Below, in pieces: positions 35,756-45,594 of a stretch of 64,000 nt of DNA (position 1 is the first letter of the stretch; every line of letters begins with the position of its first letter). The stretch is from Alphaproteobacteria bacterium (GTDB lineage: Bacteria; Pseudomonadota; Alphaproteobacteria; Sphingomonadales; Emcibacteraceae). The position numbers and the translations under genes were made by a program. Where the stretch lies: positions 1-64,000 of the forward strand of contig JAUIDN010000009.1 in the NCBI GenBank assembly GCA_030428615.1, in the 5' to 3' direction. Under the pieces are notes generated by a model, which had not been told where the DNA came from, did no database searches, and saw nothing but the letters and a program-made list of their open reading frames with translations.

Positions 35756-36982
35756 ATGCGATTGTTACGTTTTACAGTTCTGTTTTCCATGTGTTTGACG
35801 AGTGCTTCGTTCGCGGCTTCAGTCGAAGAAGCGATTGAGCATTTTAAGAGGGATTTTAAAGAACAACTCGTTGAGAATAAGGTGCCAGGCGGTGCCTATG
35901 CAATTATTCGTGGCGGTGAAGTGATCGCTATGGAGGGCTTTGGCGTACGGTCCCTTGGAAGTAAAGACCCTGTAGACGAAAATACCGTTTTTCGGTTGGC
36001 AAGTGTTTCCAAGACTTTTGCAGCAGGTCTTACAGCGCAACTGGTTGAAGAAAATAAATTCAGTTGGAATGATAAAATCGTCGATTACATTCCGGAATTC
36101 AGATTTAAGTCCCGGAAATATTCATCTAACCTGACCATTAATCATATATTGAGCCAAAGCTCCAGCCTTGTTCATAACGCTTATGATAATCTGGTTGAGG
36201 CCAATTACCCCATGCCAAAAATTATCGATAAGTTCAAGGAAATCGATCCGATGTGTCGGTTGGGTGAATGTTATGGTTATCAAAATGTTCTCTATAGCCT
36301 TATTCAGCCAGTGATCGAGAAATCGACATCTTCATCCTATAGTAATTTGATGCATAGCCACATTTTCGATCCGCTTAAAATGGAAAGGTCTTCGCTTGGA
36401 TATGAAGCGTTTCTTGAAACCCCAAATCATGCAGAGCCCCATGTGCTGACACGTAAGGGGTGGGTTAAAACGAAAGTGAAGCCCAGCTATTATGCGATAT
36501 TGCCAGCGGCGGGCGTGAATGCCAGTGTCGCCGATATGTCAAAATGGATGATGGCGCAGATGGGTTATTATCCTGAGAGCTATTCGCAAGGGGTTATTGA
36601 TACTGTAACGACCAAGCGGATACGCACCAGAAAAGAAATGCGTAAGCGCAACTGGCGGTCCGTGCTCAAAAACGCGTATTATGGATATGGTTGGCGGATC
36701 TATGATCTGGGTGACGAGGAACTTGTCTACCATGGCGGCTCTGTTGCCGGTTTCAGATCAGAGGTTGCATATTCAAAAGATAAAGACCTGGCGCTCGTCA
36801 TCCTTCTTAACGCGGAAACGCGCGTGGGCAGTAACCTGAACGCCGAATTCTGGTCGGAAATTTTTAAACAGGAACCAAAACCAAGAGTGGTTAAAGCCAA
36901 AGCCAGAACAAAAAGAACATCACGAATTGCACGTTCAATGATTCCCCGTGATAAGCCGGTCGTTATTCCCACTTCTGAATAA
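35756..36982 (+). CDS. Serine beta-lactamase-like hydrolase (class C/esterase type), exported
   Basis: 408 residues with a signal peptide cleaved near SFA-AS (about 20-21). Active-site elements: SVSK (S83, K86), a YQN (Tyr-x-Asn) motif and YHGGS in place of KTG. These place it in the class C beta-lactamase/D-alanyl carboxypeptidase/esterase group; its function may be peptidoglycan-linked or esterase rather than antibiotic resistance. The C-terminal ~35 residues are basic and repetitive (KAKARTKRTSR). Ends 216 bp before the liu operon. Confidence 0.8.
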   Translation: MRLLRFTVLFSMCLTSASFAASVEEAIEHFKRDFKEQLVENKVPGGAYAIIRGGEVIAMEGFGVRSLGSKDPVDENTVFRLASVSKTFAAGLTAQLVEENKFSWNDKIVDYIPEFRFKSRKYSSNLTINHILSQSSSLVHNAYDNLVEANYPMPKIIDKFKEIDPMCRLGECYGYQNVLYSLIQPVIEKSTSSSYSNLMHSHIFDPLKMERSSLGYEAFLETPNHAEPHVLTRKGWVKTKVKPSYYAILPAAGVNASVADMSKWMMAQMGYYPESYSQGVIDTVTTKRIRTRKEMRKRNWRSVLKNAYYGYGWRIYDLGDEELVYHGGSVAGFRSEVAYSKDKDLALVILLNAETRVGSNLNAEFWSEIFKQEPKPRVVKAKARTKRTSRIARSMIPRDKPVVIPTSE

Positions 36983-37099
36983 TCTTTATGACATAAAGTT
37001 GCGCAACCAATAAGGTATCGCTGTTTTGCTTTCAGCGAATTTATTTTGAGGCCTGTAGCCCTTTTCGAAGTCCAGGTGTCTGTTCCAGTTGTCATAATT

Positions 37100-37116
37100 A
37101 ATAGAAATTATCTATT
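37100..37116. promoter_or_regulatory. Inverted repeat upstream of the liu operon
   Basis: AATAGA-AATTA-TCTATT is a perfect 6-bp dyad about 83 bp before the liuB start in an A+T-rich leader. It could be a repressor site. The half-sites resemble those of the 35248 dyad. A chance match in A+T-rich DNA is possible. Confidence 0.35.
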
Positions 37117-37198
37117 GATATAATAAATATTATTAATTTTATCTATGGTAATTTTTTTGATATTCTACGATTGATAAAAAAAAGAGGGTATCAATCGG

Positions 37199-38806
37199 AT
37201 GACTGTTCTAAAGAGCAATATTGATCGAATGCAGCCGGATTTCGCAAAAAACCGCGAGAATATGCTGACGATCGTATCCGATCTTAGGAAAAAAATTTCG
37301 GACATCGAAAAGGGAGGCGCAGAAAAATACAGAGAACGTCATGTCGCGCGCGGAAAACTTCTCGCCCGAGACCGGATCAGACGGCTGCTTGACAAAGGGA
37401 GCGCTTTTCTGGAGTTTTCCCAATTTGCAGCATACGATGTTTACGATACGGAAGTGCCCGCAGCGGGAATAATAACAGGTATCGGGCGTGTTTCCGGTCT
37501 TGAGTGTGTGATCATATCCAATGATGCAACCGTTAAGGGCGGCACTTACTTTCCGCTTACAGTAAAAAAACACCTTCGTGCACAGGAAATTGCGGCGGCA
37601 AACAATCTGCCGTGTATATATCTTGTGGACAGTGGTGGCGCAAATCTTCCCAATCAGGATGAAGTTTTCCCGGACCGGGATCATTTCGGGAGAATTTTTT
37701 ATAATCAGGCAAAAATGTCGGCAAATAATATCCCGCAGATCGCGGTGGTTATGGGGTCATGTACTGCTGGCGGTGCTTATGTACCTGCCATGAGTGACGA
37801 GAATGTGATCGTCAAGGAACAGGGGACTATTTTTCTTGCTGGGCCGCCGCTTGTGAAAGCGGCAACAGGGGAGGAAGTTAGTGCGGAGGATCTTGGTGGC
37901 GGTGATATTCATACGCGCGTTTCCGGTGTTGCAGACCATCTGGCTGATGACGATGATCATGCGCTTGAAATCACCCGAACGATTATCGGCAACCTCAACC
38001 GTGAAAAGAAACATGACCTTGTCTTAAAAAAGACGCGGGAACCGTTATATGACGCGGAGGAACTATATGGGATTGTCCCCTCGACGCTTAAAATCCCTTA
38101 CGATGTCCGTGAGGTTATTGCCCGCATCGTGGACGGTAGTGAATTTGACGAATTTAAGAAAAGATATGGCTCAACGCTGGTTTGCGGGTTTTCGCATATT
38201 TATGGGATGCCGGTTGGGATTGTTGCCAATAATGGGGTTCTATTCTCTGAATCTGCGCTAAAAGGGGCACATTTCGTGGAGCTTTGCGCCAAACGGAAAA
38301 TACCGCTTGTTTTTCTGCAGAATATAACCGGGTTTATGGTTGGCGAAAAATATGAAACGGGTGGGATTGCCAAGGACGGTGCAAAAATGGTTACGGCTGT
38401 CTCCTGCGCAAATGTTCCGAAATTTACAGTGATCATTGGCGGATCGTTTGGTGCGGGGAATTATGGGATGTGTGGTCGCGCGTATGATCCGCGGTTTCTA
38501 TGGATGTGGCCAAACGCCAGAATTTCCGTTATGGGCGGGGAACAGGCCGCCGGCGTACTTGCTACCGTAAAACGCGATGGTTTGGAGCGGCAGGGTGAAA
38601 AATGGTCCGAGAAGGACGAAAATGAATTTAAAAAACCAATTATGGAACAGTATGAACGCCAGGGGCATCCATATTATTCGTCCGCCCGTCTTTGGGATGA
38701 CGGTGTAATTGATCCTGTGGATACAAGAAGGGTGCTTGGGCTTTCATTATCTGCAAGCCTGAACGCGCCGATTGATGAAACCCAATTTGGCATATTCAGG
38801 ATGTAA
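37199..38806 (+). CDS. liuB: Methylcrotonyl-CoA carboxylase, carboxyltransferase (beta) subunit
   Basis: 535 residues. ATG with GAGGG upstream. Carboxyltransferase N- and C-halves are seen: [75 protein letters not shown], then QNITGFMVG and [34 protein letters not shown]. The Asn-rich VDSGGANLP form is typical of 3-methylcrotonyl-CoA rather than propionyl-CoA carboxylase. It transfers CO2 from biotin to 3-methylcrotonyl-CoA in leucine and isovalerate breakdown. First gene of liuBCDEA. Confidence 0.93.
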   Translation: MTVLKSNIDRMQPDFAKNRENMLTIVSDLRKKISDIEKGGAEKYRERHVARGKLLARDRIRRLLDKGSAFLEFSQFAAYDVYDTEVPAAGIITGIGRVSGLECVIISNDATVKGGTYFPLTVKKHLRAQEIAAANNLPCIYLVDSGGANLPNQDEVFPDRDHFGRIFYNQAKMSANNIPQIAVVMGSCTAGGAYVPAMSDENVIVKEQGTIFLAGPPLVKAATGEEVSAEDLGGGDIHTRVSGVADHLADDDDHALEITRTIIGNLNREKKHDLVLKKTREPLYDAEELYGIVPSTLKIPYDVREVIARIVDGSEFDEFKKRYGSTLVCGFSHIYGMPVGIVANNGVLFSESALKGAHFVELCAKRKIPLVFLQNITGFMVGEKYETGGIAKDGAKMVTAVSCANVPKFTVIIGGSFGAGNYGMCGRAYDPRFLWMWPNARISVMGGEQAAGVLATVKRDGLERQGEKWSEKDENEFKKPIMEQYERQGHPYYSSARLWDDGVIDPVDTRRVLGLSLSASLNAPIDETQFGIFRM

Positions 38807-38808
38807 AC

Positions 38809-39597
38809 ATGACCATACTCATCGAAAGAAACAATAATGGTGTGGCCCATATCAGATTAAACCGTCCGGACGTTCATAATGCCTTTAATGAACAGATGAT
38901 TTCAGATTTGACAGTCGCCTTTGCGGATATTGAAAAATGTCCGGACACACGTGTTGTGATTTTAAGCGGAAACGGCAAAAGCTTTTCTGCGGGGGCGGAT
39001 CTGGAATGGATGAGAAAAGCTGCGGAGTATACTTACGAGGAAAATGTCATAGATGCGCAGAAATTGAGTTACATGCTTAAGTCACTTTATAAACTTAAAC
39101 AGCTTACGATCGCGTCGCTGCATGGGTCCATTATGGGGGGCGGTTTAGGGCTGGCGGCCTGCTCGGACATCGTTATTGCTGATAAAAGCAGTCGTTTTGC
39201 TTTCTCTGAAGTGAAGCTTGGGCTTATTCCGGCAACCATTTCACCTTTTGTATTGGACGCAATCGGGCCGCGACATGCCAAACGATATTTTCAAACGGGT
39301 GAAATATTTGATAGTGAACGGGCACTTCAAATGGGCTTAATAAGTGAAATTGTGGACGATGATCAGGATAGAAGCAGGTTAGTTGGCGAAATTCTCAAGC
39401 AGGTTGAAATGAACGCGCCGGGCGCTATGAGTGACGCAAAACAACTGGCGCATGATTTTGCGTATCGCGCGATAGATGATGAGTTAAGATTGCATTCTGC
39501 ACAAAGAATTGCGAAAGCACGCACAATGGATGAAGCGAAGGAAGGTATAAGCGCTTTTCTTGAAAAACGTAAACCGGGATGGGTGAACGATGTTTGA
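38809..39597 (+). CDS. liuC: Methylglutaconyl-CoA hydratase (enoyl-CoA hydratase family)
   Basis: 262 residues of the crotonase fold: SGNGKSFSAGADLEWMR (oxyanion-hole region, about 53-69) and SLHGSIMGGGLGLAACSDIVIA (about 102-124). DLEWM is typical of methylglutaconyl-CoA hydratase. It hydrates 3-methylglutaconyl-CoA to HMG-CoA. Two bases after liuB and overlapping liuD by 8 bp. Confidence 0.88.
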   Translation: MTILIERNNNGVAHIRLNRPDVHNAFNEQMISDLTVAFADIEKCPDTRVVILSGNGKSFSAGADLEWMRKAAEYTYEENVIDAQKLSYMLKSLYKLKQLTIASLHGSIMGGGLGLAACSDIVIADKSSRFAFSEVKLGLIPATISPFVLDAIGPRHAKRYFQTGEIFDSERALQMGLISEIVDDDQDRSRLVGEILKQVEMNAPGAMSDAKQLAHDFAYRAIDDELRLHSAQRIAKARTMDEAKEGISAFLEKRKPGWVNDV

Positions 39598-41581
39598 TAA
39601 AATATTAATTGCCAATCGTGGTGAAATAGCGTGTCGCATTATGAAAACTGCGAGAAAAAAAGGTATAAAAACGGTTGCTATCTATTCATCGGCAGATGCT
39701 TCCGCGCGACATGTAAGGATGGCCGATGAAGCCTATGAAATTGGCGGCGCAGAAGCCAAGGACAGTTATTTAAAGGCCGACGATATTATCAAAATCGCAG
39801 AGAAAAGTGGCGCCGCAGCGATCCATCCAGGGTATGGGTTTCTGTCCGAAAATGAGCATTTTGCAAAGGCTTGTGAAGAAGCAGATGTGCGTTTCATTGG
39901 ACCTACTGCGAATGTAATTCGCCTTATGGGATTAAAAGATAAGGCGAAGATCGCGATGGAGGAGGCCGGGGTGCCCGTGGTTCCCGGTTATGACGGTGAA
40001 GATCAGTCAGAAGAATATCTTAAGGAACAAGCAGGCGATATAGGATACCCATTGCTTATAAAGGCGGTCGCTGGGGGTGGCGGTAAGGGAATGCGGCTTG
40101 TCGAGAATGAAGCGGACTTCCTGTCCGCCCTTGCGGGAGCCAAACGAGAGGCTCAGGCCTCCTTTGGCAATGACCGCGTCCTTCTTGAAAAATTTATCCG
40201 AAAAGCCCGCCATATTGAAGTGCAGGTATTCGCGGATATGGTGGGCAACGTTGTTTACCTTCATGAGCGGGATTGTTCGTTACAGCGACGCCACCAGAAA
40301 GTTGTCGAGGAAGCGCCGGCCCCGGATTTAAGTGATGACATGCGTTTTGAAATTGGCGAAACTGCTGCCCGGGCTGCGAAAGCGATAAAATATCGTGGTG
40401 CTGGGACCATTGAATTTATAGTGGATGTTGAAAACGGGCTTAAGGATGCACCATTTTATTTTATGGAGATGAATACTAGGCTTCAGGTCGAGCACCCTGT
40501 AACAGAACTGATTACAGGAATTGATCTTGTTGAATGGCAGCTTCGCATTGCGGCAGGGGAAAGGTTGCCGCTGGCGCAAAAAAATATCGCGCTCAACGGG
40601 CATGCATTTGAAGTACGCCTTTACGCAGAAGATCCTTCAAACGGATTTTTGCCACAAATTGGAACGCTCCATCATTTTTCTTATCCGCCGGAAGATATTA
40701 ATTTCAGGCTGGATACCGGGATTGAAGAAGGGGACGAGGTCAGTATCTATTATGATCCTATGGTCGCCAAATTAATTGTTTGGGGCAATAACCGCGGCGA
40801 GGCGCTTAGGCACATGCGCAGGGTAATCAAGAGCACTGCTATTGCAGGCGTCAAATCAAATCTGGAGTTTTTATATAATATTTTCAGCCATAAATTATTC
40901 AATGTTGCCGACTTTGATACAGGGTTCATAGATAAACATATCCGTGCTTTAACGTCGAGATCGGCGAGGACACCTATCCATATGCTTGTGCTCGCGTCAT
41001 TAAGTGAACTGATGCCACACACGGTGGGAAAGGATGTCTGGGACTGGTCTGACGGGTGGCAGCTAAATCATAACTTGAAAGTTCAGTTGACGTTTACTGA
41101 AAACGGGACGATGCATGACGTCTGGATTACCTATCTGAAAGACGGATTTGATATAGAGATTGAAAATGTTGTTTATCATGTGAAATTGCTTGAAAAAACA
41201 GCAAACGATTTAAGTGTTTTGATCAATGGTGAGAAAATCAGCGGCAAAGTGATTAAAGAGGATGAGGATTTCACAACTTTTTGTGATGGCAAGGTATCTT
41301 ATTTTCACCATTTTATACCGGGTGCGGAAAAGGATGATCATGATTCCCTTAGCGGTACTGTGGTCACGCCGATGCCCGGAAAACTATCAAAAATTTATAT
41401 CAAACAGGGTGAAGTGGTGAGTGAAGGGCAACCGCTTCTTGTATTGGAAGCAATGAAAATGGAACACACATTAAAAGCTCCCTGCGAAGGTAGAATTGAA
41501 CTGAATTCCCTTAAGGAAGAAATGCAGGTGTCCGATGGTCAGGTTTTACTGAAAATTGTAAACGAGGACAGCGATGGCTGA
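39590..41581 (+). CDS. liuD: Methylcrotonyl-CoA carboxylase, biotin-containing (alpha) subunit
   Basis: 663 residues: biotin carboxylase N-terminal (FDKILIANRGEIACRI), ATP-grasp (AVAGGGGKGMR, MEMNTRLQVEHPVTE) and C-terminal lid (LYAEDP) domains; a BT linker region; and a biotinyl domain with LEAMKMEHT (biotin on Lys about 623). It carboxylates biotin at the expense of ATP and hands it to LiuB. The start ATG overlaps liuC by 8 bp and its end overlaps liuE by 8 bp. Confidence 0.93.
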   Translation: MFDKILIANRGEIACRIMKTARKKGIKTVAIYSSADASARHVRMADEAYEIGGAEAKDSYLKADDIIKIAEKSGAAAIHPGYGFLSENEHFAKACEEADVRFIGPTANVIRLMGLKDKAKIAMEEAGVPVVPGYDGEDQSEEYLKEQAGDIGYPLLIKAVAGGGGKGMRLVENEADFLSALAGAKREAQASFGNDRVLLEKFIRKARHIEVQVFADMVGNVVYLHERDCSLQRRHQKVVEEAPAPDLSDDMRFEIGETAARAAKAIKYRGAGTIEFIVDVENGLKDAPFYFMEMNTRLQVEHPVTELITGIDLVEWQLRIAAGERLPLAQKNIALNGHAFEVRLYAEDPSNGFLPQIGTLHHFSYPPEDINFRLDTGIEEGDEVSIYYDPMVAKLIVWGNNRGEALRHMRRVIKSTAIAGVKSNLEFLYNIFSHKLFNVADFDTGFIDKHIRALTSRSARTPIHMLVLASLSELMPHTVGKDVWDWSDGWQLNHNLKVQLTFTENGTMHDVWITYLKDGFDIEIENVVYHVKLLEKTANDLSVLINGEKISGKVIKEDEDFTTFCDGKVSYFHHFIPGAEKDDHDSLSGTVVTPMPGKLSKIYIKQGEVVSEGQPLLVLEAMKMEHTLKAPCEGRIELNSLKEEMQVSDGQVLLKIVNEDSDG

Positions 41582-42431
41582 AATTGCAATTTTTGAAGTT
41601 GGACCAAGGGATGGGTTGCAGAATGAAGAAATGTTCATTGACACGGATATCAAAATTGAGCTGATCAACAGGTTATCCGAAACCGGATTAAAAAAAATTG
41701 AGGTGACGAGTTTTGTTTCACCAAAATGGGTGCCTCAAATGTCGGATGCCAGGGAAGTTATGGCAGCTATAAACAGGGCCGATAATGTGACTTACGCAGC
41801 GCTTACGCCAAATCAAACAGGTATGGAAGCGGCCATAGAAGCAAAAGCTGATGAAGTTGCTATCTTTGCTGCCGCGTCAGAAAGCTTTAGCCAGAAAAAC
41901 ATCAATTGTTCGATTGAGGAAAGTTTGCATCGGTTTGAACCTGTGCTGAAAATTGCGGGTGACAGAAACATCCCGGTGAGAGGGTATGTATCATGCGCAA
42001 CTCACTGCCCCTATGAAGGTAAAATAAGTCCGGAGAAGACGGCACAATTGAGCAGCGAACTTCTGGAAATGGGCTGTTATGAAATTTCACTTGGCGATAC
42101 TATTGGCAAGGCTACTCCGGATGACATTAAAGAACTGCTTGGTGAAATTTTTCAGGATAGGTCAGCCGATATATTCGCGCTGCACTGCCATGATACCTTT
42201 GGACGGGCGCTTTCCAATATAACAGCTGGTCTTGAAATGGGTATCAGAACATTTGACAGTTCTGTCGCGGGGCTTGGCGGATGTCCTTACGCTAAAGGAG
42301 CGAGCGGTAATGTCGCGACTGAGGCGGTGGTGCAGCTGCTTCATGAGCGTGGCCATGAGACGGGGATCGATTTAGATAAAATCAGAAACGTGGCGCAATT
42401 TATTTCAGAAATTGTCAGACACAAAAATTAA
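41574..42431 (+). CDS. liuE: Hydroxymethylglutaryl-CoA lyase
   Basis: 285 residues of the DRE-TIM family: GPRDGLQNE (about 9-17) and the HMG-CoA lyase signature GLGGCPYAKGASGN carrying the catalytic Cys, with LHCHDTFG metal-binding His residues. It splits HMG-CoA to acetoacetate and acetyl-CoA, ending leucine breakdown. Also known as mvaB. 15 bp before liuA. Confidence 0.92.
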   Translation: MAEIAIFEVGPRDGLQNEEMFIDTDIKIELINRLSETGLKKIEVTSFVSPKWVPQMSDAREVMAAINRADNVTYAALTPNQTGMEAAIEAKADEVAIFAAASESFSQKNINCSIEESLHRFEPVLKIAGDRNIPVRGYVSCATHCPYEGKISPEKTAQLSSELLEMGCYEISLGDTIGKATPDDIKELLGEIFQDRSADIFALHCHDTFGRALSNITAGLEMGIRTFDSSVAGLGGCPYAKGASGNVATEAVVQLLHERGHETGIDLDKIRNVAQFISEIVRHKN

Positions 42432-42446
42432 AGAGAAGGCACAGTT

Positions 42447-43613
42447 ATGGTTTCCTATCCAACACTGAATTTTAATCACGGCGATGATATCAACATGTTG
42501 CGTGATATGATTGAAAAATTCGCGGCGAGTGAAATAGCGCCACGCGCAGAAGAAATTGACCAGAAGAATGAGTTCCCAAATGATTTATGGACAAAATTCG
42601 GTGAACTGGGGCTTCTTGGGATGACGGTATCTGAAGAATATGGTGGTGCAGATATGGGGTATCTGGCCCACACAATTGCTGTTGAGGAAATATCACGGGC
42701 CTCTGCAAGTGTCGGTTTAAGTTATGGTGCTCATTCAAATCTGTGTGTTAATCAGATAAACCGCAATGGTAATAAAGAACAAAAGGAGAAATATCTACCG
42801 AAGCTTGTTTCCGGAGAACATATCGGCGCGCTGGCGATGAGCGAATCCGGTTCCGGTTCGGATGTGGTAAGTATGAAGCTGAAAGCAGATAAGGTGGATG
42901 GCGGTTATAGATTAAATGGCACGAAAATGTGGATTACAAATGGACCGGATGCTGATGTGCTTGTTGTCTATGCAAAAACAGATATGAATGCAGCGTCAAA
43001 GGGAATTACAGCATTTATCATTGAAAAAGACTTCGAAGGGTTTTCTACCGCACAGAAGCTCGATAAGCTTGGTATGCGCGGGTCGAACACATGTGAACTG
43101 GTTTTTGAAAACTGCTTTGTGCCTGAAGATAATATAATGGGAGGGATCGGTGCAGGTGTAAAAGTGCTCATGTCCGGCCTTGATTATGAAAGGGTAATAC
43201 TGTCCGGCGGGCCGCTCGGGATCATGCAGGCGTGTCTGGATGTTGTTGTACCTTACATCCACGATCGGAAGCAGTTTGGTCAGTCAATTGGTGAATTTCA
43301 GTTCATACAGGGCAAGGTGGCGGATATGTATACGGAGCTAACCGCCTGTCGCAGCTATGTTTACACCGTAGCATCTGCATGTGATCGCGGTGAGACAACA
43401 AGAAAAGATGCAGCGGGGTGCATACTTTATGCCGCTGAAAAAGCGACACAAATGACACTTCAGGCCATCCAGTGTCTTGGTGGAAATGGGTATATTAATG
43501 AATTTTCGACGGGGCGATTGCTCAGGGATGCCAAGCTGTATGAAATAGGGGCGGGGACGAGCGAAATTCGCCGTATGCTCATTGGTAGAGAACTCTTTAA
43601 TGAAACAAAGTAG
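42447..43613 (+). CDS. liuA: Isovaleryl-CoA dehydrogenase
   Basis: 388 residues of the acyl-CoA dehydrogenase family: [36 protein letters not shown], and [20 protein letters not shown] with the catalytic Glu (about 247) in the position typical of isovaleryl-CoA dehydrogenase; [35 protein letters not shown] at the end. It oxidises isovaleryl-CoA to 3-methylcrotonyl-CoA. Last gene of the operon here, whereas Pseudomonas has it first. Confidence 0.92.
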   Translation: MVSYPTLNFNHGDDINMLRDMIEKFAASEIAPRAEEIDQKNEFPNDLWTKFGELGLLGMTVSEEYGGADMGYLAHTIAVEEISRASASVGLSYGAHSNLCVNQINRNGNKEQKEKYLPKLVSGEHIGALAMSESGSGSDVVSMKLKADKVDGGYRLNGTKMWITNGPDADVLVVYAKTDMNAASKGITAFIIEKDFEGFSTAQKLDKLGMRGSNTCELVFENCFVPEDNIMGGIGAGVKVLMSGLDYERVILSGGPLGIMQACLDVVVPYIHDRKQFGQSIGEFQFIQGKVADMYTELTACRSYVYTVASACDRGETTRKDAAGCILYAAEKATQMTLQAIQCLGGNGYINEFSTGRLLRDAKLYEIGAGTSEIRRMLIGRELFNETK

Positions 43614-43980
43614 AATTTAAAATTAATTATCATTATAATATTACACACATAAGTTGAAATTTTTTTTAAAAAAAGCTTGGAATTTGTAGTTTAATAGATT
43701 ACATACACGACATTAGGTTGAATTTTTCAAATTTAACCGGGTTCCTAGTAATTGTAAGTTTCCAGTAAGTGATGGGTAAGACATTCAAATTGTCAAAACG
43801 TTGGGTATGTTTTGGCGGTATGTTTGGGGTAAGCGCGCAGAATTTTGTGCGGAGGCGTAAGTATATGTAAATTAAATTTATAAACTATTATTAAAATTGT
43901 TAGCAAAGTTAAGAATTTGTTAACACTTACTAAGGATGATTAATAAATGTTTATCACGCGTGTTTTTTGGGGAAACCTGA
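43614..43980. other. A+T-rich intergenic region between liuA and arsR-type gene
   Basis: The first 130 bases are very A+T-rich and lack a GC-rich terminator (T8 at 43663-43670 without a stem). From about 43740 the composition rises, containing a 32-codon open frame (43772-43870). The last 100 bases, again A+T-rich, presumably hold the arsR promoter. Confidence 0.5.
43772..43870 (+). CDS. Possible small basic protein, 32 residues
   Basis: ATG to TAA frame giving MGKTFKLSKRWVCFGG then MFGVSAQNFVRRRKYM: a basic-hydrophobic-basic peptide. The stretch is clearly richer in G+C than the DNA on either side, which is why I list it. There is no obvious Shine-Dalgarno, so it may be chance. Confidence 0.25.
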   Translation: MGKTFKLSKRWVCFGGMFGVSAQNFVRRRKYM

Positions 43981-44016
43981 ATGAATAATAAAGGTCAGGA
44001 AAGAAAAGAATTATAG
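43981..44016 (+). other. Eleven-codon open frame ending in TAG, in frame with the arsR-type gene
   Basis: ATG 43981, with GGGGA 8 nt upstream, reads MNNKGQERKEL then TAG. The frame continues through CAA into GTG 44020 of the regulator. Either a nonsense mutation near the N-terminus or a leader peptide coupled to the regulator. Confidence 0.5.
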
Positions 44017-44019
44017 CAA

Positions 44020-44289
44020 GTGGCTGATAAAGCAGCGGAATTTCTAAGAACTTTAGCAAATCCTAATAGATTGATCATCCTGGGGTGTTTGTCTAAAGGC
44101 GAGGCGTGTGTTGGCGATTTAGAGAAAAGCCTGAACATTTCCCAATCTGCGCTCTCTCAACATTTAAGTCGAATGCGTGGCGAAGGTATCGTAACGCGAC
44201 GTAGGGAGAGCCAACAAATTTTCTATTCAATCAAAGATAACCGTGTTGAAAAATTTCTAGAACTGGCCTTTGAGCTTTTTCATAAATAG
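44020..44289 (+). CDS. ArsR family transcriptional regulator
   Basis: 89 residues: a single winged helix with FLRTLANPNRLIILGCLSKGEACVGDLEKSLNISQSALSQHLSRMRGEGIVTRRRESQQIFYSI. The HTH (about 45-65) is intact, and Cys at GEACVGDLE matches the position of redox- or persulfide-sensing BigR/SqrR-like members, though only one Cys is present. GTG 44020 has no good ribosome site of its own; translation may restart after the upstream 11-codon frame. No target gene is obvious nearby. Confidence 0.85.
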   Translation: MADKAAEFLRTLANPNRLIILGCLSKGEACVGDLEKSLNISQSALSQHLSRMRGEGIVTRRRESQQIFYSIKDNRVEKFLELAFELFHK

Positions 44290-44423
44290 AACCATCATCT
44301 TAAAAGAGAAGTCATCAATATTATTTTCAATTCACCATAAATCAGAGCGATGGTATTGGTCTACTTATTTAAGAAAATAATAATATTATAATATTTTAAA
44401 ACTCTACTATAAGTTTAGCTCTT

Positions 44424-45464
44424 TTAATCACGCAGCCCAATTTTCCCGTTTTGTGAGAGTGCGATAGCAAAAGGTTTGGTTTTTGGAAATTCGGAAAATA
44501 CAATCATCAATATGAATGTGAATGGAACACTTAAGAACATTCCGGCGATTCCCCAAATACTGCCCCATATTGCCAAAGAGAGCATCACAACAAGAGGGCT
44601 GAGGTTCAGTGAGTTTCCCATTAAACGCGGCTCAAGTATGTTACCGATCAATATCTGTATGCATCCAAGCGATGTCAGTATGATGACAAATGGTGTAAAA
44701 GTCGGGAATTGAACAAGACTGAGTAGAGCCGGGAATGCGACAGCAAGCATTGACCCGACGGTGGGGATATAATTCAATAGGAATATTATAAAAGCCCAGA
44801 AACTGGCATAATCTACGTCGTTTAATATAAGGACAATATAGCATGCTCCGCCTGTTAACAGGCTGACAAAAGTTTTTATGGCAACATAGGTTTCGATTTT
44901 TCTGGATACCGTGCTGATAATTTCATGAACGGTTTCAGAATGTTTTGATCCATCAAGTAACGCATTCAGCTTGGTTCTGAAACTTGCTTGTTCCAGAAAA
45001 ATAAAAAGAACATAGATGAGAATTAGGCCAGCATTACCAGCGATGCCGGCCATTGTTCCCGCAATGTTGCTTATAAAGGGTCTGAAGTCGATCTGGCTTA
45101 TCAGTTGTGTTAAGTTTGGCTGCTCTTCTATCCCTAAAAGCCCGTATATGCGTTCCGAAAGTTTTAATAAATTTTCCTGATAAAGCGGAGCGGCTGCCTT
45201 AACGTTAGCAATGTTATTGCCAATCATATCCACCACTAAATAAAGGGCGACAAACATTGTTATTAATGCCGCTATGAAGCAGATCGGCTTTGGTATCCGT
45301 ATATTTTTGATATTAATCTTGTGATAATAGTCGGTAAGCGTGTTGATCAGATGCCAGATTACAACGCTGATGAGAAAGGGAACAATCAGATCCCGTCCCA
45401 CAACCATAATATAAACGGTTAATGTTATTATGCCCAGCCCACCGGCATATGCTAGAACGCCCAT
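44424..45464 (-). CDS. AI-2E family transporter (PerM-like)
   Basis: 346 residues with about eight hydrophobic helices; the family's C-terminal block NYIPTVGSMLAVAFPALLSL, then ILEPRLMGNSLNLSPLVVMLSLAIWGSIWGIAGMFLSVPFTFILMI is clear. Members export diverse small molecules or sodium; autoinducer transport is not established for this one. Divergent from the AsmA-like gene. Confidence 0.9.
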   Translation of the reverse strand: MGVLAYAGGLGIITLTVYIMVVGRDLIVPFLISVVIWHLINTLTDYYHKINIKNIRIPKPICFIAALITMFVALYLVVDMIGNNIANVKAAAPLYQENLLKLSERIYGLLGIEEQPNLTQLISQIDFRPFISNIAGTMAGIAGNAGLILIYVLFIFLEQASFRTKLNALLDGSKHSETVHEIISTVSRKIETYVAIKTFVSLLTGGACYIVLILNDVDYASFWAFIIFLLNYIPTVGSMLAVAFPALLSLVQFPTFTPFVIILTSLGCIQILIGNILEPRLMGNSLNLSPLVVMLSLAIWGSIWGIAGMFLSVPFTFILMIVFSEFPKTKPFAIALSQNGKIGLRD

Positions 45465-45594
45465 AAAAACTTTTCCTGTTTATTAAATAATAAGGCAGAT
45501 TGTTGTGCCTTAGCGCTTAAAGGTCAAGTCATTAATGGTTGCAATTGGCTATCTAATCAGTGAAACTGACAAAAATGAGAGTAGGAGATCGGCA

